Below are positions 1 through 8,001 of a DNA stretch of 64,000 nt, piece by piece. The stretch spans positions 1 to 64,000 of the forward strand of contig CALFJA010000076.1 of NCBI GenBank assembly GCA_937877605.1. Reading direction: 5' to 3'. Made by a program: the position numbers and the translations under genes. The first letter of the stretch is position 1, and each line of letters begins with the position of its first letter. The notes beneath the pieces are model-generated. The model did not search any database and had not been told where the DNA came from. It saw only the letters and a program-made list of their open reading frames with translations. The DNA comes from an uncultured Prevotellaceae bacterium. GTDB lineage: Bacteria; Bacteroidota; Bacteroidia; Bacteroidales; Bacteroidaceae.

Positions 1-35
1 AGTCGGGAAGATTGGCACCATCTATGCTGTTCTTC

Positions 36-413
36 TTAGGAGTCTTCTTTTTCATCGTTGCAGGAAGCATTTGGTTCTTGACTTAAAGGTTCGGGGGTAT
101 CAATGGGGGCATGACTGCCATTATTCTTTATCCATTTGATTAGTTCCTTCTTCTCAAAGAAGATGATTTTGCCACGCGGCTTGAAATGGGGAATCTCTCC
201 ATTGCAGGTGAGCTTGTAGAGAAGACTCTGGGAAATGTCAAGATACTGGCAGACTTCTTTCATGTTCAGAATGTCCTTGGTGGAATAGAGCGTATCTTCT
301 ATGGATTTGAAACGCTGGTTGATGATGTCCGGCTCAACCGTTTTCAATTCCTTGACCTGCATTTCCAGAAGTTCGATACGTTTCTCTAAATGTTCAATTT
401 CCTTTTTTGCCAT
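36..413 (-). CDS. Helix-turn-helix (excisionase-like) DNA-binding protein
   Basis: The product is about 125 residues. An N-terminal coiled-coil stretch (MAKKEIEHLEKRIELLEMQV) is followed by a MerR/excisionase-type helix-turn-helix around residues 50-95, with LNMKEVCQYLDISQSLLYKL and the wing-like PHFKPRGKIIFFEKKELIKWI. Proteins of this kind sit beside tyrosine integrases in Bacteroidales mobile elements and act as directionality or transcription factors; that role is inferred here. The open frame extends further upstream, but I chose the ATG at 413 because a TACCTTTG promoter box (minus strand, 484-477) lies between it and the longer start. About 14 nt past the stop an ATG at 21 on the same strand could begin a further gene that leaves the window. 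Confidence 0.8.
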   Translation of the reverse strand: MAKKEIEHLEKRIELLEMQVKELKTVEPDIINQRFKSIEDTLYSTKDILNMKEVCQYLDISQSLLYKLTCNGEIPHFKPRGKIIFFEKKELIKWIKNNGSHAPIDTPEPLSQEPNASCNDEKEDS

Positions 414-718
414 AGATTGTAAATATTTGATTAGGAATTTAGGGGTAGAAACCTCCTTGTGTGGCGAAAGCCAATACAAAGGTAGAGGCAGAAAGCGACG
501 TTCCTCCAGATGGCAACTATATACGGAGATTTGTTTCGTGATTATATAGGTCGGTTTGTTTCTCTTGCTTGGTTTTGTTGGCCTTTTCATGCTTTTTTTG
601 ATTGTTGCTGATGTCACATCTGCATTTCAAGACAGTTTATTAAACCGATTCGGTACTTTTGGTATTATTTAGGCGTTTAGGCAACACTATTTTCATTATT
701 TTTCTGTACCTTTGTGCC
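414..718. other. Intergenic region between divergent element genes
   Basis: This 305-bp stretch separates the minus-strand HTH gene from the plus-strand transposase relative and has no supported gene. It holds a minus-strand TAnnTTTG box at 477-484 and a plus-strand one at 707-714. The 11-mer CAACTATATAC at 514-524 recurs at 2508-2518 in front of the second HTH gene of the element, where it forms part of a palindrome, so both promoter regions may bind the same regulator (inference). Confidence 0.5.
707..714 (+). promoter_or_regulatory. -7 promoter box (TACCTTTG) with almost no leader
   Basis: TACCTTTG matches the Bacteroidetes TAnnTTTG -7 element and ends only 4 nt before the ATG at 719. Transcription would begin at or next to the start codon. 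This excludes the longer start at 659 and suggests a leaderless mRNA. No clear -33 TTTG is seen at the usual distance. Confidence 0.55.
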
Positions 719-1627
719 ATGAATGAGAGAGTAGTGTTTAGAGGCAGAAGCCTTGCAAGATTCAATGACTGTTTCAAAAGTGATGATGATTGCTACAAGT
801 ATATCTCCTGTCTCAAATGGGACGGAGAAGAGTTCGTTTGCAAGAAATGCGGCAATACGCATTACTGCAAAGGGCATCTGCCTTATTCGCGTAGATGCAC
901 TCGCTGTAAATATGACGAAAGTCCGACCGCCGGAACCATGTTTGAGAAGCTGAAGTTTTCTGTTCACACGGCTTTCCACATCGTATTTGACTTGTGCCGG
1001 TTAGGGGATGGTGCTTCTTCCTCCATGCTCTCCAAGAAATATGGAATCAGGCAGAAAACCATCTGGGAGTTCAAACGGAAGATTCAACTGGCTCTGAATG
1101 GCCAACAAAATAGGCTTCTGACTGGAGCGGTTGTTTTGAATTCATTCTGTATTACAAAACAGGATGACACGCCTGAGGGGAAGGTCATTTGTGTGGCCGT
1201 CGAGGCACTTGGAAACGGCGAGATAGGAAAAGCTTATGGTCAGTTGATGGACTGTGCATCTGAAGATTGCATCCTGCTTTTCTTGGAGCAGCACATCAGC
1301 GTTGATGCCAAGGTGTATGTCAGTGAAGAAAGTATATATAGTCATCTCGTCACAAACTTCGACATCGAGATTGCTGAAGACAATTCGTTGCTGACCGTGT
1401 GCGACAAGCATCTGGCGGAACTAAGGTCTTGGCTTTACGGCAAGCATCGTCGCTTGTCAGTTGAACATATCCAGGGTTACTTGGATGAATACTACTATCG
1501 CTTCAACAGGCGCAACAACAGGGCTGCGTTGTTTGATGGCATCATTGGCTTGATGGCGCGAAACAGCCCTCTCAAACATTCTAAAAGCAAGCAAAAAGGC
1601 ATACCAGACAGTGTGCCTGTATCATAA
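719..1627 (+). CDS. IS1595-type transposase relative, probably catalytically inactive
   Basis: The 302-residue protein has the layout of IS1595/ISXO2 transposases. A zinc ribbon lies at about residues 38-62 (FVCKKCGN and RRCTRCKYD), followed by the typical SPTAGTMFEKLKFS helix, a helix-turn-helix and a DDE-like half ending in HIQGYLDEYYYRFNRRN, which matches the family's C-terminal signature. The family's first catalytic motif, normally like VEVDETYVGG, reads VVLNSFCITK here, so the Asp appears to be Asn. The second (usually TDGW-like) reads VYVSEES. The Glu region HLAELRSW may survive. No terminal inverted repeats are evident around the gene and it is followed by element genes, so it looks like a resident component rather than a fresh insertion. 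Loss of catalysis is judged by eye and could be an alignment error. Confidence 0.75.
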   Translation: MNERVVFRGRSLARFNDCFKSDDDCYKYISCLKWDGEEFVCKKCGNTHYCKGHLPYSRRCTRCKYDESPTAGTMFEKLKFSVHTAFHIVFDLCRLGDGASSSMLSKKYGIRQKTIWEFKRKIQLALNGQQNRLLTGAVVLNSFCITKQDDTPEGKVICVAVEALGNGEIGKAYGQLMDCASEDCILLFLEQHISVDAKVYVSEESIYSHLVTNFDIEIAEDNSLLTVCDKHLAELRSWLYGKHRRLSVEHIQGYLDEYYYRFNRRNNRAALFDGIIGLMARNSPLKHSKSKQKGIPDSVPVS

Positions 1628-1699
1628 AAATTATCAACAACATCCAAATTCACAAAAAGAAGATGAAAAGGTTAAAGAAAAACCCTGCACTCTCTCTTT

Positions 1700-2464
1700 T
1701 TGTACCCATGCAGTGTATGCTGTGCAAAGAAAGCGGAGAACGAGCTGCCGGAAAATGAACTCTGGCAACTCTACCGTGCTGCCTATGAGCAGTACCAGTC
1801 TGAAATCCGCAACGGCGAGAAGGCGTATTCCCGCTATGTGAACGATTTCTATTATTACCACCTGCCATGCACGAGCAATCAGGAAACTGACATCAGGCTT
1901 CATGTCATGCGTGTGTGTGCCTTGAAGGAACTGTTGGAAGAACGCCGTGACCTTGTGGATGCCTTCTTCACAAAGGATTGCTTCAAGGAGAAGGACTGTC
2001 GAAGGATGGACGAACTGTTCAACACTGGCAAGAACCTCGATGAGCCGGAACATGTATATCTGGCTCATTTCAGTGAGGAACAGATACGGCTTATCACAAA
2101 GTTTGCAGAGACAACGAGCCTGTTCAAGCCTGCTGCTACTGAAGATGACATCAGGAACCTTTTTGAATGTCAGTTGCAACAGCCGCTGCAAGCGACTGTC
2201 AACAGACACGTTGCTTTATTCTTCGGCAAACTCCGTGAGCATGGCCTCCTTCCTCATTCCTGGCAGATGATTATGGAGGATTGCAGGTTGGTGGCTTCCT
2301 CGGCAACCAACAAGCCACTGCGGGCAAGTCAGCTGCGGTGCGGATTATCACAGGCAAGGTATGCGAATCTCCGTAAGAAGCCTAACTCAAACATCCTGGA
2401 TGAAGAACTGGGGTTCTATGACACCTGCGAGACGTTCATCAACAGACTGAAAGAAAGCTTGTAA
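1700..2464 (+). CDS. Unrecognised mobile-element protein with uncertain 5' end (possible frameshift)
   Basis: I do not recognise this protein of about 254 residues. It is mostly helical and charged, with Cys pairs near the N-terminus (CSVCC) and a C-terminal half containing RHVALFFGKLREHGLLPHSW. The frame offers only a TTG at 1700. An ATG at 1663 with good spacing to the preceding gene opens another frame (MKRLKKNPALSLF, then MQCMLCK) that stops at 1756. Removing one A from the AAAA run at 1752-1755 would join the two and give about 267 residues with an intact CxxC. The gene may therefore carry a frameshift, real or from sequencing. It lies 35-70 bp behind the transposase relative, probably in the same transcript. 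Confidence 0.6.
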   Translation: MYPCSVCCAKKAENELPENELWQLYRAAYEQYQSEIRNGEKAYSRYVNDFYYYHLPCTSNQETDIRLHVMRVCALKELLEERRDLVDAFFTKDCFKEKDCRRMDELFNTGKNLDEPEHVYLAHFSEEQIRLITKFAETTSLFKPAATEDDIRNLFECQLQQPLQATVNRHVALFFGKLREHGLLPHSWQMIMEDCRLVASSATNKPLRASQLRCGLSQARYANLRKKPNSNILDEELGFYDTCETFINRLKESL

Positions 2465-2491
2465 AATGCAAGCAATCTTACAAACTGCAAA

Positions 2492-2597
2492 CAGAAGTGC
2501 TATATAACAACTATATACAAATTCCTATATAGTTGGCTTCTGCATACTTGTGATTATCAGGGGCTACCTTTGCAGACAGAATTGCGGAGGTAGCCCC
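2492..2597. promoter_or_regulatory. Two palindromes overlapping the promoter of the element HTH gene
   Basis: The first palindrome has arms CAACTATATA (2508-2517) and TATATAGTTG (2526-2535), flanked by the outer pair CAGAAG (2492-2497) and CTTCTG (2537-2542). The second has arms GGGGCTACCT (2560-2569) and AGGTAGCCCC (2588-2597). Its left arm overlaps the -7 box TACCTTTG at 2565-2572. Such placement suits operators or an RNA hairpin at the 5' end of the mRNA. Autoregulation by an HTH protein is inference. Confidence 0.55.
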
Positions 2598-2623
2598 TCC
2601 AATCAGATTAAATCATAAGGCAT

Positions 2624-2905
2624 ATGGACGATCATACAGAACTTCAATTTCTTGACAGGACGGTCACCTTCGACCAGTTCGTTGACTCTCTGGCGACGAA
2701 AGTTGCGCTGCGCATCCATCAGGTGGAGAAAGGGCAGCTCGAAATCAGTCAGGCACAAGCCTTCAGGATGTTCGGCAGGGCAGACGTAGAGAGATGGATA
2801 AAGAGCGGAAAGTTACAGCCGGTCAGAATATCTCCTGGCAAGAAACGGTATAGGCTCGTTGATCTACAGAAACTGGCAAGCATCCAGCAGAACTATCTTC
2901 TGTAA
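2624..2905 (+). CDS. Small helix-turn-helix protein of the integrative element
   Basis: The product has 93 residues. Its central part (QAQAFRMFGRADVERWIKSG, then KLQPVRISPGKKRYRLVDLQKLA) resembles the MerR/excisionase-type winged helix: a recognition helix, a basic wing and a final helix. Similar small proteins lie next to integrases of Bacteroidales elements. A role in excision control or transcription is inferred from position, directly facing the integrase gene. The ATG at 2624 lies 51 nt after a TACCTTTG box. The gene ends 22 nt before a strong terminator. Confidence 0.75.
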   Translation: MDDHTELQFLDRTVTFDQFVDSLATKVALRIHQVEKGQLEISQAQAFRMFGRADVERWIKSGKLQPVRISPGKKRYRLVDLQKLASIQQNYLL

Positions 2906-2926
2906 ACAATCAAATCTTCTAAACGA

Positions 2927-2967
2927 AAGGAACTCAGATAAGGCGGCAAACCATATCTGAGTTCCTT
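2927..2967. terminator. Bidirectional intrinsic terminator between HTH and integrase genes
   Basis: Arms AAGGAACTCAGATA (2927-2940) and TATCTGAGTTCCTT (2954-2967) are perfectly complementary over 14 bp with a 13-nt loop and are followed by TTT. It lies between two convergent genes and can serve both. Confidence 0.85.
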
Positions 2968-2991
2968 TTTCTGTCTGTCAAAAGAGAAGCA

Positions 2992-4452
2992 TCAAGAAAC
3001 AAGACGCTGATACATCTGTGTGAGATTCTTATCCACGTTGGTAATCTTGAACTGGACGCGGACGTTGTGTATTTTCTTGGGAAGTTGAATGACGAGCTGG
3101 TCCATTATCTGGTCCACGTTCGTAAAGCCGGTGTCTTCCAGTTCACCGACCTTCTTACCCATCACATACGCCTCTGCATGGATATTGTTGTACTTAGATA
3201 TTCTCTCAAAGGTTTTATCTTCTTTTTCTACATGCTTGGATTCCTTGTCGGTGAAGAAGATGAAATCAATCACTTTCTCATTGAGAAGCCAAGCCGGAGT
3301 ATAGTCTATTTTCACATATACCTTGGCCATCTTGTGCATGGAGTGGTTCAAACCGAAGTCAACATCCGCCAAAGATGCTCCACACTCGTTCTGTGCAATG
3401 GTTGCCCAGCTATGACGGAAAGCATACAAGGATGCTCTGTAGCCAGGCTCCACCTTATCCCATATCTGCTTGATTCCTATATTTACATTCGCGCAGAAGG
3501 AGTCAGAGGTCGAAAGGCGGTCGTGGAAGTTGAACAGCCAAGGAGAACTTTCATTCTTTGAGAGATACTTATTAAAGGTGGGCTTCAGAAACTCTGGAAC
3601 GCGCACCTCAAAGTAGCCTTTGTCAGAACGGCTGTTTCTTGTCTTCTGACGCTCATAGTGGAAAATACCGTTCACATACTGCTCCTTTCTGGCATTGAAG
3701 ATGTCAACGGCATTCAGTCCGCACATGCAGAATGAAATCAAGGCTACGTCCTGACCAACCTCCATCAGGGGATTGGTGAACCGGCTTCTGTCAGGAATGA
3801 CACTGAAGAACTTACGCAGCATACTTGCAGGAATGGCACGCTTTTCTGGGATGTCACTTCTTGGGATGACAACCTTACCCCAAGGGTTGTTTACTTTGTG
3901 AATGCCAAGTTCCTCATCGTTGAACTCTTTCAAGGCAGCCTTATAGACCTCACGAATACAAACAGGGTACTGCTCCTTGCTACGGGTAGTACCTGAAAGA
4001 GACTCTATCCATCGGTTAAGGAAAGCAGATGTAAGGCGTGAGAACTTGAGATTGTCTGTCTCGGCAAATTTCTCCATGTGCTGCAACGCCCACTTATAGT
4101 TGCGAGAGGTACGTTCTTGTCCTCTCTTAATCATCTTGTCAATGTGATTTCTCGCATAGTCAGAGAAAGACATATCCTTTCCGAAGTCCGAAACATAGGT
4201 TAACAGTTCATTGGCTGTCCAGTTAGACGTGTCAACTTGATTGAGGATAGTGTAGAACTTCTCAATCAAGATAGAAGTCTGTTGAATGACGAAAGGATCA
4301 ATAATGTCTTTCTTGTCATCACTTAGTCCCTTGTCATTAACCATCCAAGAAGTTCTCAGGTAGGAGAACTGTCTGTTGTGAGTGAAGCGGATGTAAACAT
4401 TGTACATCCCGTTCTTCATCTTTGACTTTACGATTGCTTTTAGTGTTGCCAT
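2992..4452 (-). CDS. Tyrosine recombinase (site-specific integrase) of the element
   Basis: The 486-residue protein is longer than the usual 380-420 residues of Bacteroidales integrases. The N-terminal 90 residues resemble an arm-binding domain, then comes a SAM-like core-binding domain (FSDYARNHIDKMIKRGQERT), then the catalytic domain. Catalytic motifs visible are FRHSWATIAQ (the His/Arg box) and LNHSMHKMAKVYVKIDY, which should hold the late His and the nucleophilic Tyr. About 70 extra residues follow the Tyr. It should catalyse integration and excision of the element occupying the left end of the window. The gene reads away from ppdK, and the repeat array lies just upstream of its start codon, as expected for an attachment region. 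Confidence 0.93.
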   Translation of the reverse strand: MATLKAIVKSKMKNGMYNVYIRFTHNRQFSYLRTSWMVNDKGLSDDKKDIIDPFVIQQTSILIEKFYTILNQVDTSNWTANELLTYVSDFGKDMSFSDYARNHIDKMIKRGQERTSRNYKWALQHMEKFAETDNLKFSRLTSAFLNRWIESLSGTTRSKEQYPVCIREVYKAALKEFNDEELGIHKVNNPWGKVVIPRSDIPEKRAIPASMLRKFFSVIPDRSRFTNPLMEVGQDVALISFCMCGLNAVDIFNARKEQYVNGIFHYERQKTRNSRSDKGYFEVRVPEFLKPTFNKYLSKNESSPWLFNFHDRLSTSDSFCANVNIGIKQIWDKVEPGYRASLYAFRHSWATIAQNECGASLADVDFGLNHSMHKMAKVYVKIDYTPAWLLNEKVIDFIFFTDKESKHVEKEDKTFERISKYNNIHAEAYVMGKKVGELEDTGFTNVDQIMDQLVIQLPKKIHNVRVQFKITNVDKNLTQMYQRLVS

Positions 4453-4524
4453 TGCTGAAAATTAATTTAATGTTATTATTATGTACTTAATTGCCTTTTG
4501 AAATCGATTAGTGTAGAACTGTAA

Positions 4525-4640
4525 TCTGGAAAACATCGAGATTTTTTTGGGAAACACGCGCCGATTTTTGGGAAACATTCAAATGTTTTGGGAAACACAA
4601 ACGTGAAATTTGGGAAACATTTGCCCCATTTTTGGCAACT
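4525..4640 (+). repeat. Phased direct repeats (TTTGGGAAACAY) next to the integrase
   Basis: Four near-perfect copies of TTTGGGAAACA(C/T) lie at 4546-4557, 4567-4578, 4587-4598 and 4609-4620. Weaker copies are at about 4525-4536 and 4631-4640. Start-to-start spacing is 20-22 bp, two helical turns, so all copies face the same side of the DNA. The spacing is not a constant multiple of three, so this is not a coding repeat. It sits between the integrase start and the 3' end of ppdK, where integrase arm sites or accessory-factor sites are expected (inference). Confidence 0.8.
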
Positions 4641-4680
4641 TATTCTGCATTTGGAACGTGCAGAATGTGTACAAAAATTT

Positions 4681-4715
4681 AAGGGCAAGTACCTGTTTCC
4701 CAGATACTTGCCCTT
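4681..4715 (-). terminator. ppdK: Intrinsic terminator of ppdK, with an inverted repeat copy in the loop
   Basis: Arms AAGGGCAAGTA (4681-4691) and TACTTGCCCTT (4705-4715) form an 11-bp stem. On the minus strand it is followed by a T-rich stretch, about 30 nt after the ppdK stop. The 13-nt loop reads, on the minus strand, TCTGGGAAACAGG, an inverted copy of the GGGAAACA repeat found in the neighbouring array. Confidence 0.75.
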
Positions 4716-4743
4716 TATGTAGCTAATTTTCAGCATTTTTCGT

Positions 4744-7464
4744 CTATTCCTCGACGGCGGCCTGCGCCGCTGCAAGGCGTGCTATGGGCACACGATAAGG
4801 TGAACAACTTGCGTAATTAAGACCAATCCTTGCGCAGAACTTAACCGATGAAGGTTCACCACCATGCTCACCACAGATTCCCGTGCGGAGGTTCGGACGA
4901 ACGGCACGGCCTTTTTCGACGGCCATCTTTACCAACTGCCCTACTCCGTGCTGGTCAAGCACCTGGAATGGATCAACCTTCAGAATTTTCTTCTCCAGAT
5001 AGACAGGCAGGAATGAAGCGATGTCATCGCGGCTGTAGCCGAAAGTCATCTGGGTGAGGTCGTTGGTACCGAAGGAGAAATATTCTGCCTCGGTAGCAAT
5101 GCGGTCGGCAGTGAGGGCAGCACGGGGTATCTCAATCATGGTTCCGATTTCGAACGGGATTTCAACGCCATACTCTGCAAAGACTTCCTTGGCGGTCTTC
5201 TCAATGATGGCCTTCTGCTGCTTGAACTCGTAGAGGATACCAATGAGCGGCACCATGATTTCGGGCTGCGGGTCCTTACCCTCCTGTTTGAGCTCGCAGG
5301 CGGCACTGAGGATGGCACGGGTCTGCATGGCCGTGATTTCGGGGAAGGTGATACCCAGACGGCAGCCGCGATGACCGAGCATCGGGTTGTTCTCTGCCAG
5401 GGAGTCTACACGGCGTTGGATGGTTTCAAGACTTACGCCCATTTCCTTTGCCATGGTTTCCTGTCCAGCCAAATCGTGGGGTACGAACTCATGGAGTGGC
5501 GGGTCGAGCAGGCGGATGTTGACGGGGCAACCGTCCATGGCCTCGAGGATACCCTTGAAGTCGGCCTTCTGATAAGGCAGCAACTTGGCCAAGGCCTTGG
5601 CGCGGTCTTCCGATGTCTCTGCCAGAATCATCTCACGCATGGCGATGATTTTCTGTCCTTCGAAGAACATGTGTTCGGTACGGGTCAGTCCAATGCCCTT
5701 TGCGCCGAAATTGCGTGCAATCTTCGCATCGTTGGGAGTATCGGCATTGGTGCGTACCTGAAGTTTGGCATACTTGTCGCAAAGTTCCATCAGTTCAAGG
5801 AACTCGGGTGTGAGGTCGGGAGCCTGTGTGGGTATCTCTCCGGCATAAACCTTTCCTGTGGTACCATTGAGCGAGATGAAGTCGCCTTCCTTATATACTA
5901 CGCCGTCTATCTCAACGGTCTTCTTGTGGTAGTCGATGTTGAGTGCTCCTACTCCACTGACGCAGCACTTGCCCATACCGCGAGCCACCACGGCTGCATG
6001 GCTGGTCATACCGCCACGGGCGGTCAGGATGCCTTCGGCTGCGGCCATACCTGCAAGGTCTTCAGGAGAGGTCTCGATGCGGACGAGCACTACCCTATAG
6101 CCATCGTCGTGCCTTGCCTTTGCATCGTCGGCATGGAACACAATCTGTCCGCAGGCAGCACCTGGCGATGCCGGAAGTCCCTGTGCGATTGGCTCAGCCC
6201 TTTCAAGGGCAGCCTTGTCGAATACGGGATGGAGGAGTTCGTCGAGTTTGTTGGGCTCGCAGCGCATGATGGCGGTCTTCTCGTCGATTTCGCCCTCATG
6301 GAGCAAGTCGATGGCTATCTTCACCATGGCAGCACCTGTGCGTTTGCCGTTACGGGTCTGGAGGAACCAGAGCTTGCCTTCCTGTACTGTGAACTCCATG
6401 TCCTGCATGTCGTGATAGTGTTTCTCCAGATTTTCCTGAATTTGGTTCAGGCGGGCATAGATTTCGGGCATAGCCTCTTCCATGGACGGATATTTGGCGA
6501 GCCGCTCCTCTTCGGAAATTTCTGCCCGCTCGGCCCACCGCTGTGAACCGACTTTGGTAATCTGCTGTGGTGTACGGATACCGGCCACCACATCCTCGCC
6601 CTGTGCATTGACGAGGTACTCACCATTGAAGACATTCTCTCCGGTGGCGGCATTACGGCTGAAGCAAACACCTGTTGCCGAAGTGTCGCCCATGTTGCCG
6701 AACACCATTGCCATGACCGACACGGCGGTACCCCATTCGTCGGGTATGCCTTCCATCTTGCGGTAGAGGATGGCGCGTTCGTTCATCCAGCTGCGGAACA
6801 CGGCGCAGATGGCACCCCAGAGCTGTTCAATTGGGTCACTGGGGAAGTCTTTGCCTGTGCGCTCCTTGATGGCCTGCTTGAAGAGGACAACGAGACGCTT
6901 AAGTTCGTCGACGCTGAGGTCCTTGTCAAGTTTTATTCCACGCTCGGCCTTCACCTTTTCGATGATTTCCTCGAACGGATCGATGTCTTCTTTCTTCACG
7001 GGTTTCATCTCCAGCACCACATCGCCGTACATTTGTACGAAGCGACGATAGGAGTCGTAGACGAAATGGGGGTTGTTGGTCTTGCGTACCATTCCCTCGG
7101 CCACCTCGTCGTTCAGGCCGAGGTTGAGGATGGTGTCCATCATACCTGGCATGGAAGCACGGGCGCCAGAACGGACAGATACGAGCAACGGGTTCACGGG
7201 ATCGCCGAACCGGGAATCCATGAGCTGCTCAATGTGCTTAACGGCAGCCATGACATCGTCGTTCAGAAGTTCCATAATGCGCTCCTGACCTACTTCGTAG
7301 TATTCATTACAGCAATCGGTTGTGATGGTAAATCCTGGAGGAACCGGGACACCGATGAGGTTCATCTCGGCCAGATTGGCACCCTTGCCACCCAGTTCCG
7401 CACGCATTTTTGCATTACCTTCGGCCTTACCGTTACCAAAGGTATACACTCTTTTTTCACTCAT
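4744..7464 (-). CDS. ppdK: Pyruvate, phosphate dikinase
   Basis: The 906-residue cytoplasmic enzyme interconverts pyruvate, ATP and Pi with phosphoenolpyruvate, AMP and PPi. Length and order match the family: N-terminal ATP-binding domain (GNGKAEGNAKMRAELGGKGA, SVRSGARASMPGMMDT), central swivelling domain with the phospho-His motif GGMTSHAAVVARGMG, and the PEP-binding barrel ending in TGICGEHGGEPSS with the catalytic Cys. In anaerobic Bacteroidales it links PPi metabolism to glycolysis, which fits the membrane pyrophosphatase gene at 17 kb. A TAATTTTG box (minus, 7521-7514) gives a leader of about 45 nt. The 3' end borders the integrative element but the reading frame looks intact. Confidence 0.97.
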   Translation of the reverse strand: MSEKRVYTFGNGKAEGNAKMRAELGGKGANLAEMNLIGVPVPPGFTITTDCCNEYYEVGQERIMELLNDDVMAAVKHIEQLMDSRFGDPVNPLLVSVRSGARASMPGMMDTILNLGLNDEVAEGMVRKTNNPHFVYDSYRRFVQMYGDVVLEMKPVKKEDIDPFEEIIEKVKAERGIKLDKDLSVDELKRLVVLFKQAIKERTGKDFPSDPIEQLWGAICAVFRSWMNERAILYRKMEGIPDEWGTAVSVMAMVFGNMGDTSATGVCFSRNAATGENVFNGEYLVNAQGEDVVAGIRTPQQITKVGSQRWAERAEISEEERLAKYPSMEEAMPEIYARLNQIQENLEKHYHDMQDMEFTVQEGKLWFLQTRNGKRTGAAMVKIAIDLLHEGEIDEKTAIMRCEPNKLDELLHPVFDKAALERAEPIAQGLPASPGAACGQIVFHADDAKARHDDGYRVVLVRIETSPEDLAGMAAAEGILTARGGMTSHAAVVARGMGKCCVSGVGALNIDYHKKTVEIDGVVYKEGDFISLNGTTGKVYAGEIPTQAPDLTPEFLELMELCDKYAKLQVRTNADTPNDAKIARNFGAKGIGLTRTEHMFFEGQKIIAMREMILAETSEDRAKALAKLLPYQKADFKGILEAMDGCPVNIRLLDPPLHEFVPHDLAGQETMAKEMGVSLETIQRRVDSLAENNPMLGHRGCRLGITFPEITAMQTRAILSAACELKQEGKDPQPEIMVPLIGILYEFKQQKAIIEKTAKEVFAEYGVEIPFEIGTMIEIPRAALTADRIATEAEYFSFGTNDLTQMTFGYSRDDIASFLPVYLEKKILKVDPFQVLDQHGVGQLVKMAVEKGRAVRPNLRTGICGEHGGEPSSVKFCARIGLNYASCSPYRVPIARLAAAQAAVEE

Positions 7465-7655
7465 AATTAGGTAAAGATATCTTTAAAAATTACACAATTT
7501 TATTAGGTTTGTGCAAAATTACAATCATTTTTCCGTTCGGCAAAATATTTATACAAGAAAAAATACGGGATTTTCCACACATTTCCAGTTTTTAATTTAC
7601 ATGCGGATAATTTGAAGATGGTGGAAGGCGGTTTCCTAAACCAGCGAAAAGTGAG

Positions 7656-7994
7656 CTATAGTTGCATGAGCAGCGACTCGTAGTTCTTCTGTTTGGTGGC
7701 ATCCATAATCAGGAAAAGGTCGATGAGCCACCATATTCCGCAGCCGCCACCGGTAAGGAGTTTTCCCACGCCCAGCCCGATGTCGTTGAGCAGGAAGCGG
7801 TCAACGCCGAGCGTACCGGCAAAGATGGAGATGAGGAGCGAGATGGTAGGGTCTTTCAACTGGCTCAGCGTGATTTGGAGAGTGTTTTCATCCATCCCCT
7901 TGCTTTGAATCCGGGCAACTAGAGGATCGATTGACGCGAGCGGCAGCCGGTTGGCATAGATTGCCACAATCTGTCTGATTTTCTGTTCGTCCAT
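7656..7994 (-). CDS. TM2 domain membrane protein
   Basis: The 112-residue protein starts with a soluble helical segment of about 45 residues, then a TM2 domain: two hydrophobic helices around LLISIFAGTLGVDRFLLND and GCGIWWLIDLFLIMDA with the family's DRF turn and GGGCGIW motif. Its function is unknown. It is the last gene of a three-gene operon of small membrane proteins (dispanin-like, DUF2752, TM2), starting 7 nt after the DUF2752 stop. Confidence 0.85.
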   Translation of the reverse strand: MDEQKIRQIVAIYANRLPLASIDPLVARIQSKGMDENTLQITLSQLKDPTISLLISIFAGTLGVDRFLLNDIGLGVGKLLTGGGCGIWWLIDLFLIMDATKQKNYESLLMQL

Positions 7995-8001
7995 AATGCT
8001 T

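Noticed and set aside
1634..2209. Minus-strand open frame opposite the unrecognised element gene
   Set aside because: The plus-strand frame continues to a natural end and has a more protein-like composition; the minus frame has no promoter or motif.
4479..4775. Minus-strand open frame encoding CFPK-like heptads over the repeat array
   Set aside because: Repeat spacing is 20-22 bp and one copy is out of frame with the rest, and the frame overlaps the ppdK end; it reflects the DNA repeats, not a gene.
5371..6546. Plus-strand open frame of 391 codons
   Set aside because: Antisense to ppdK, no recognisable domain.
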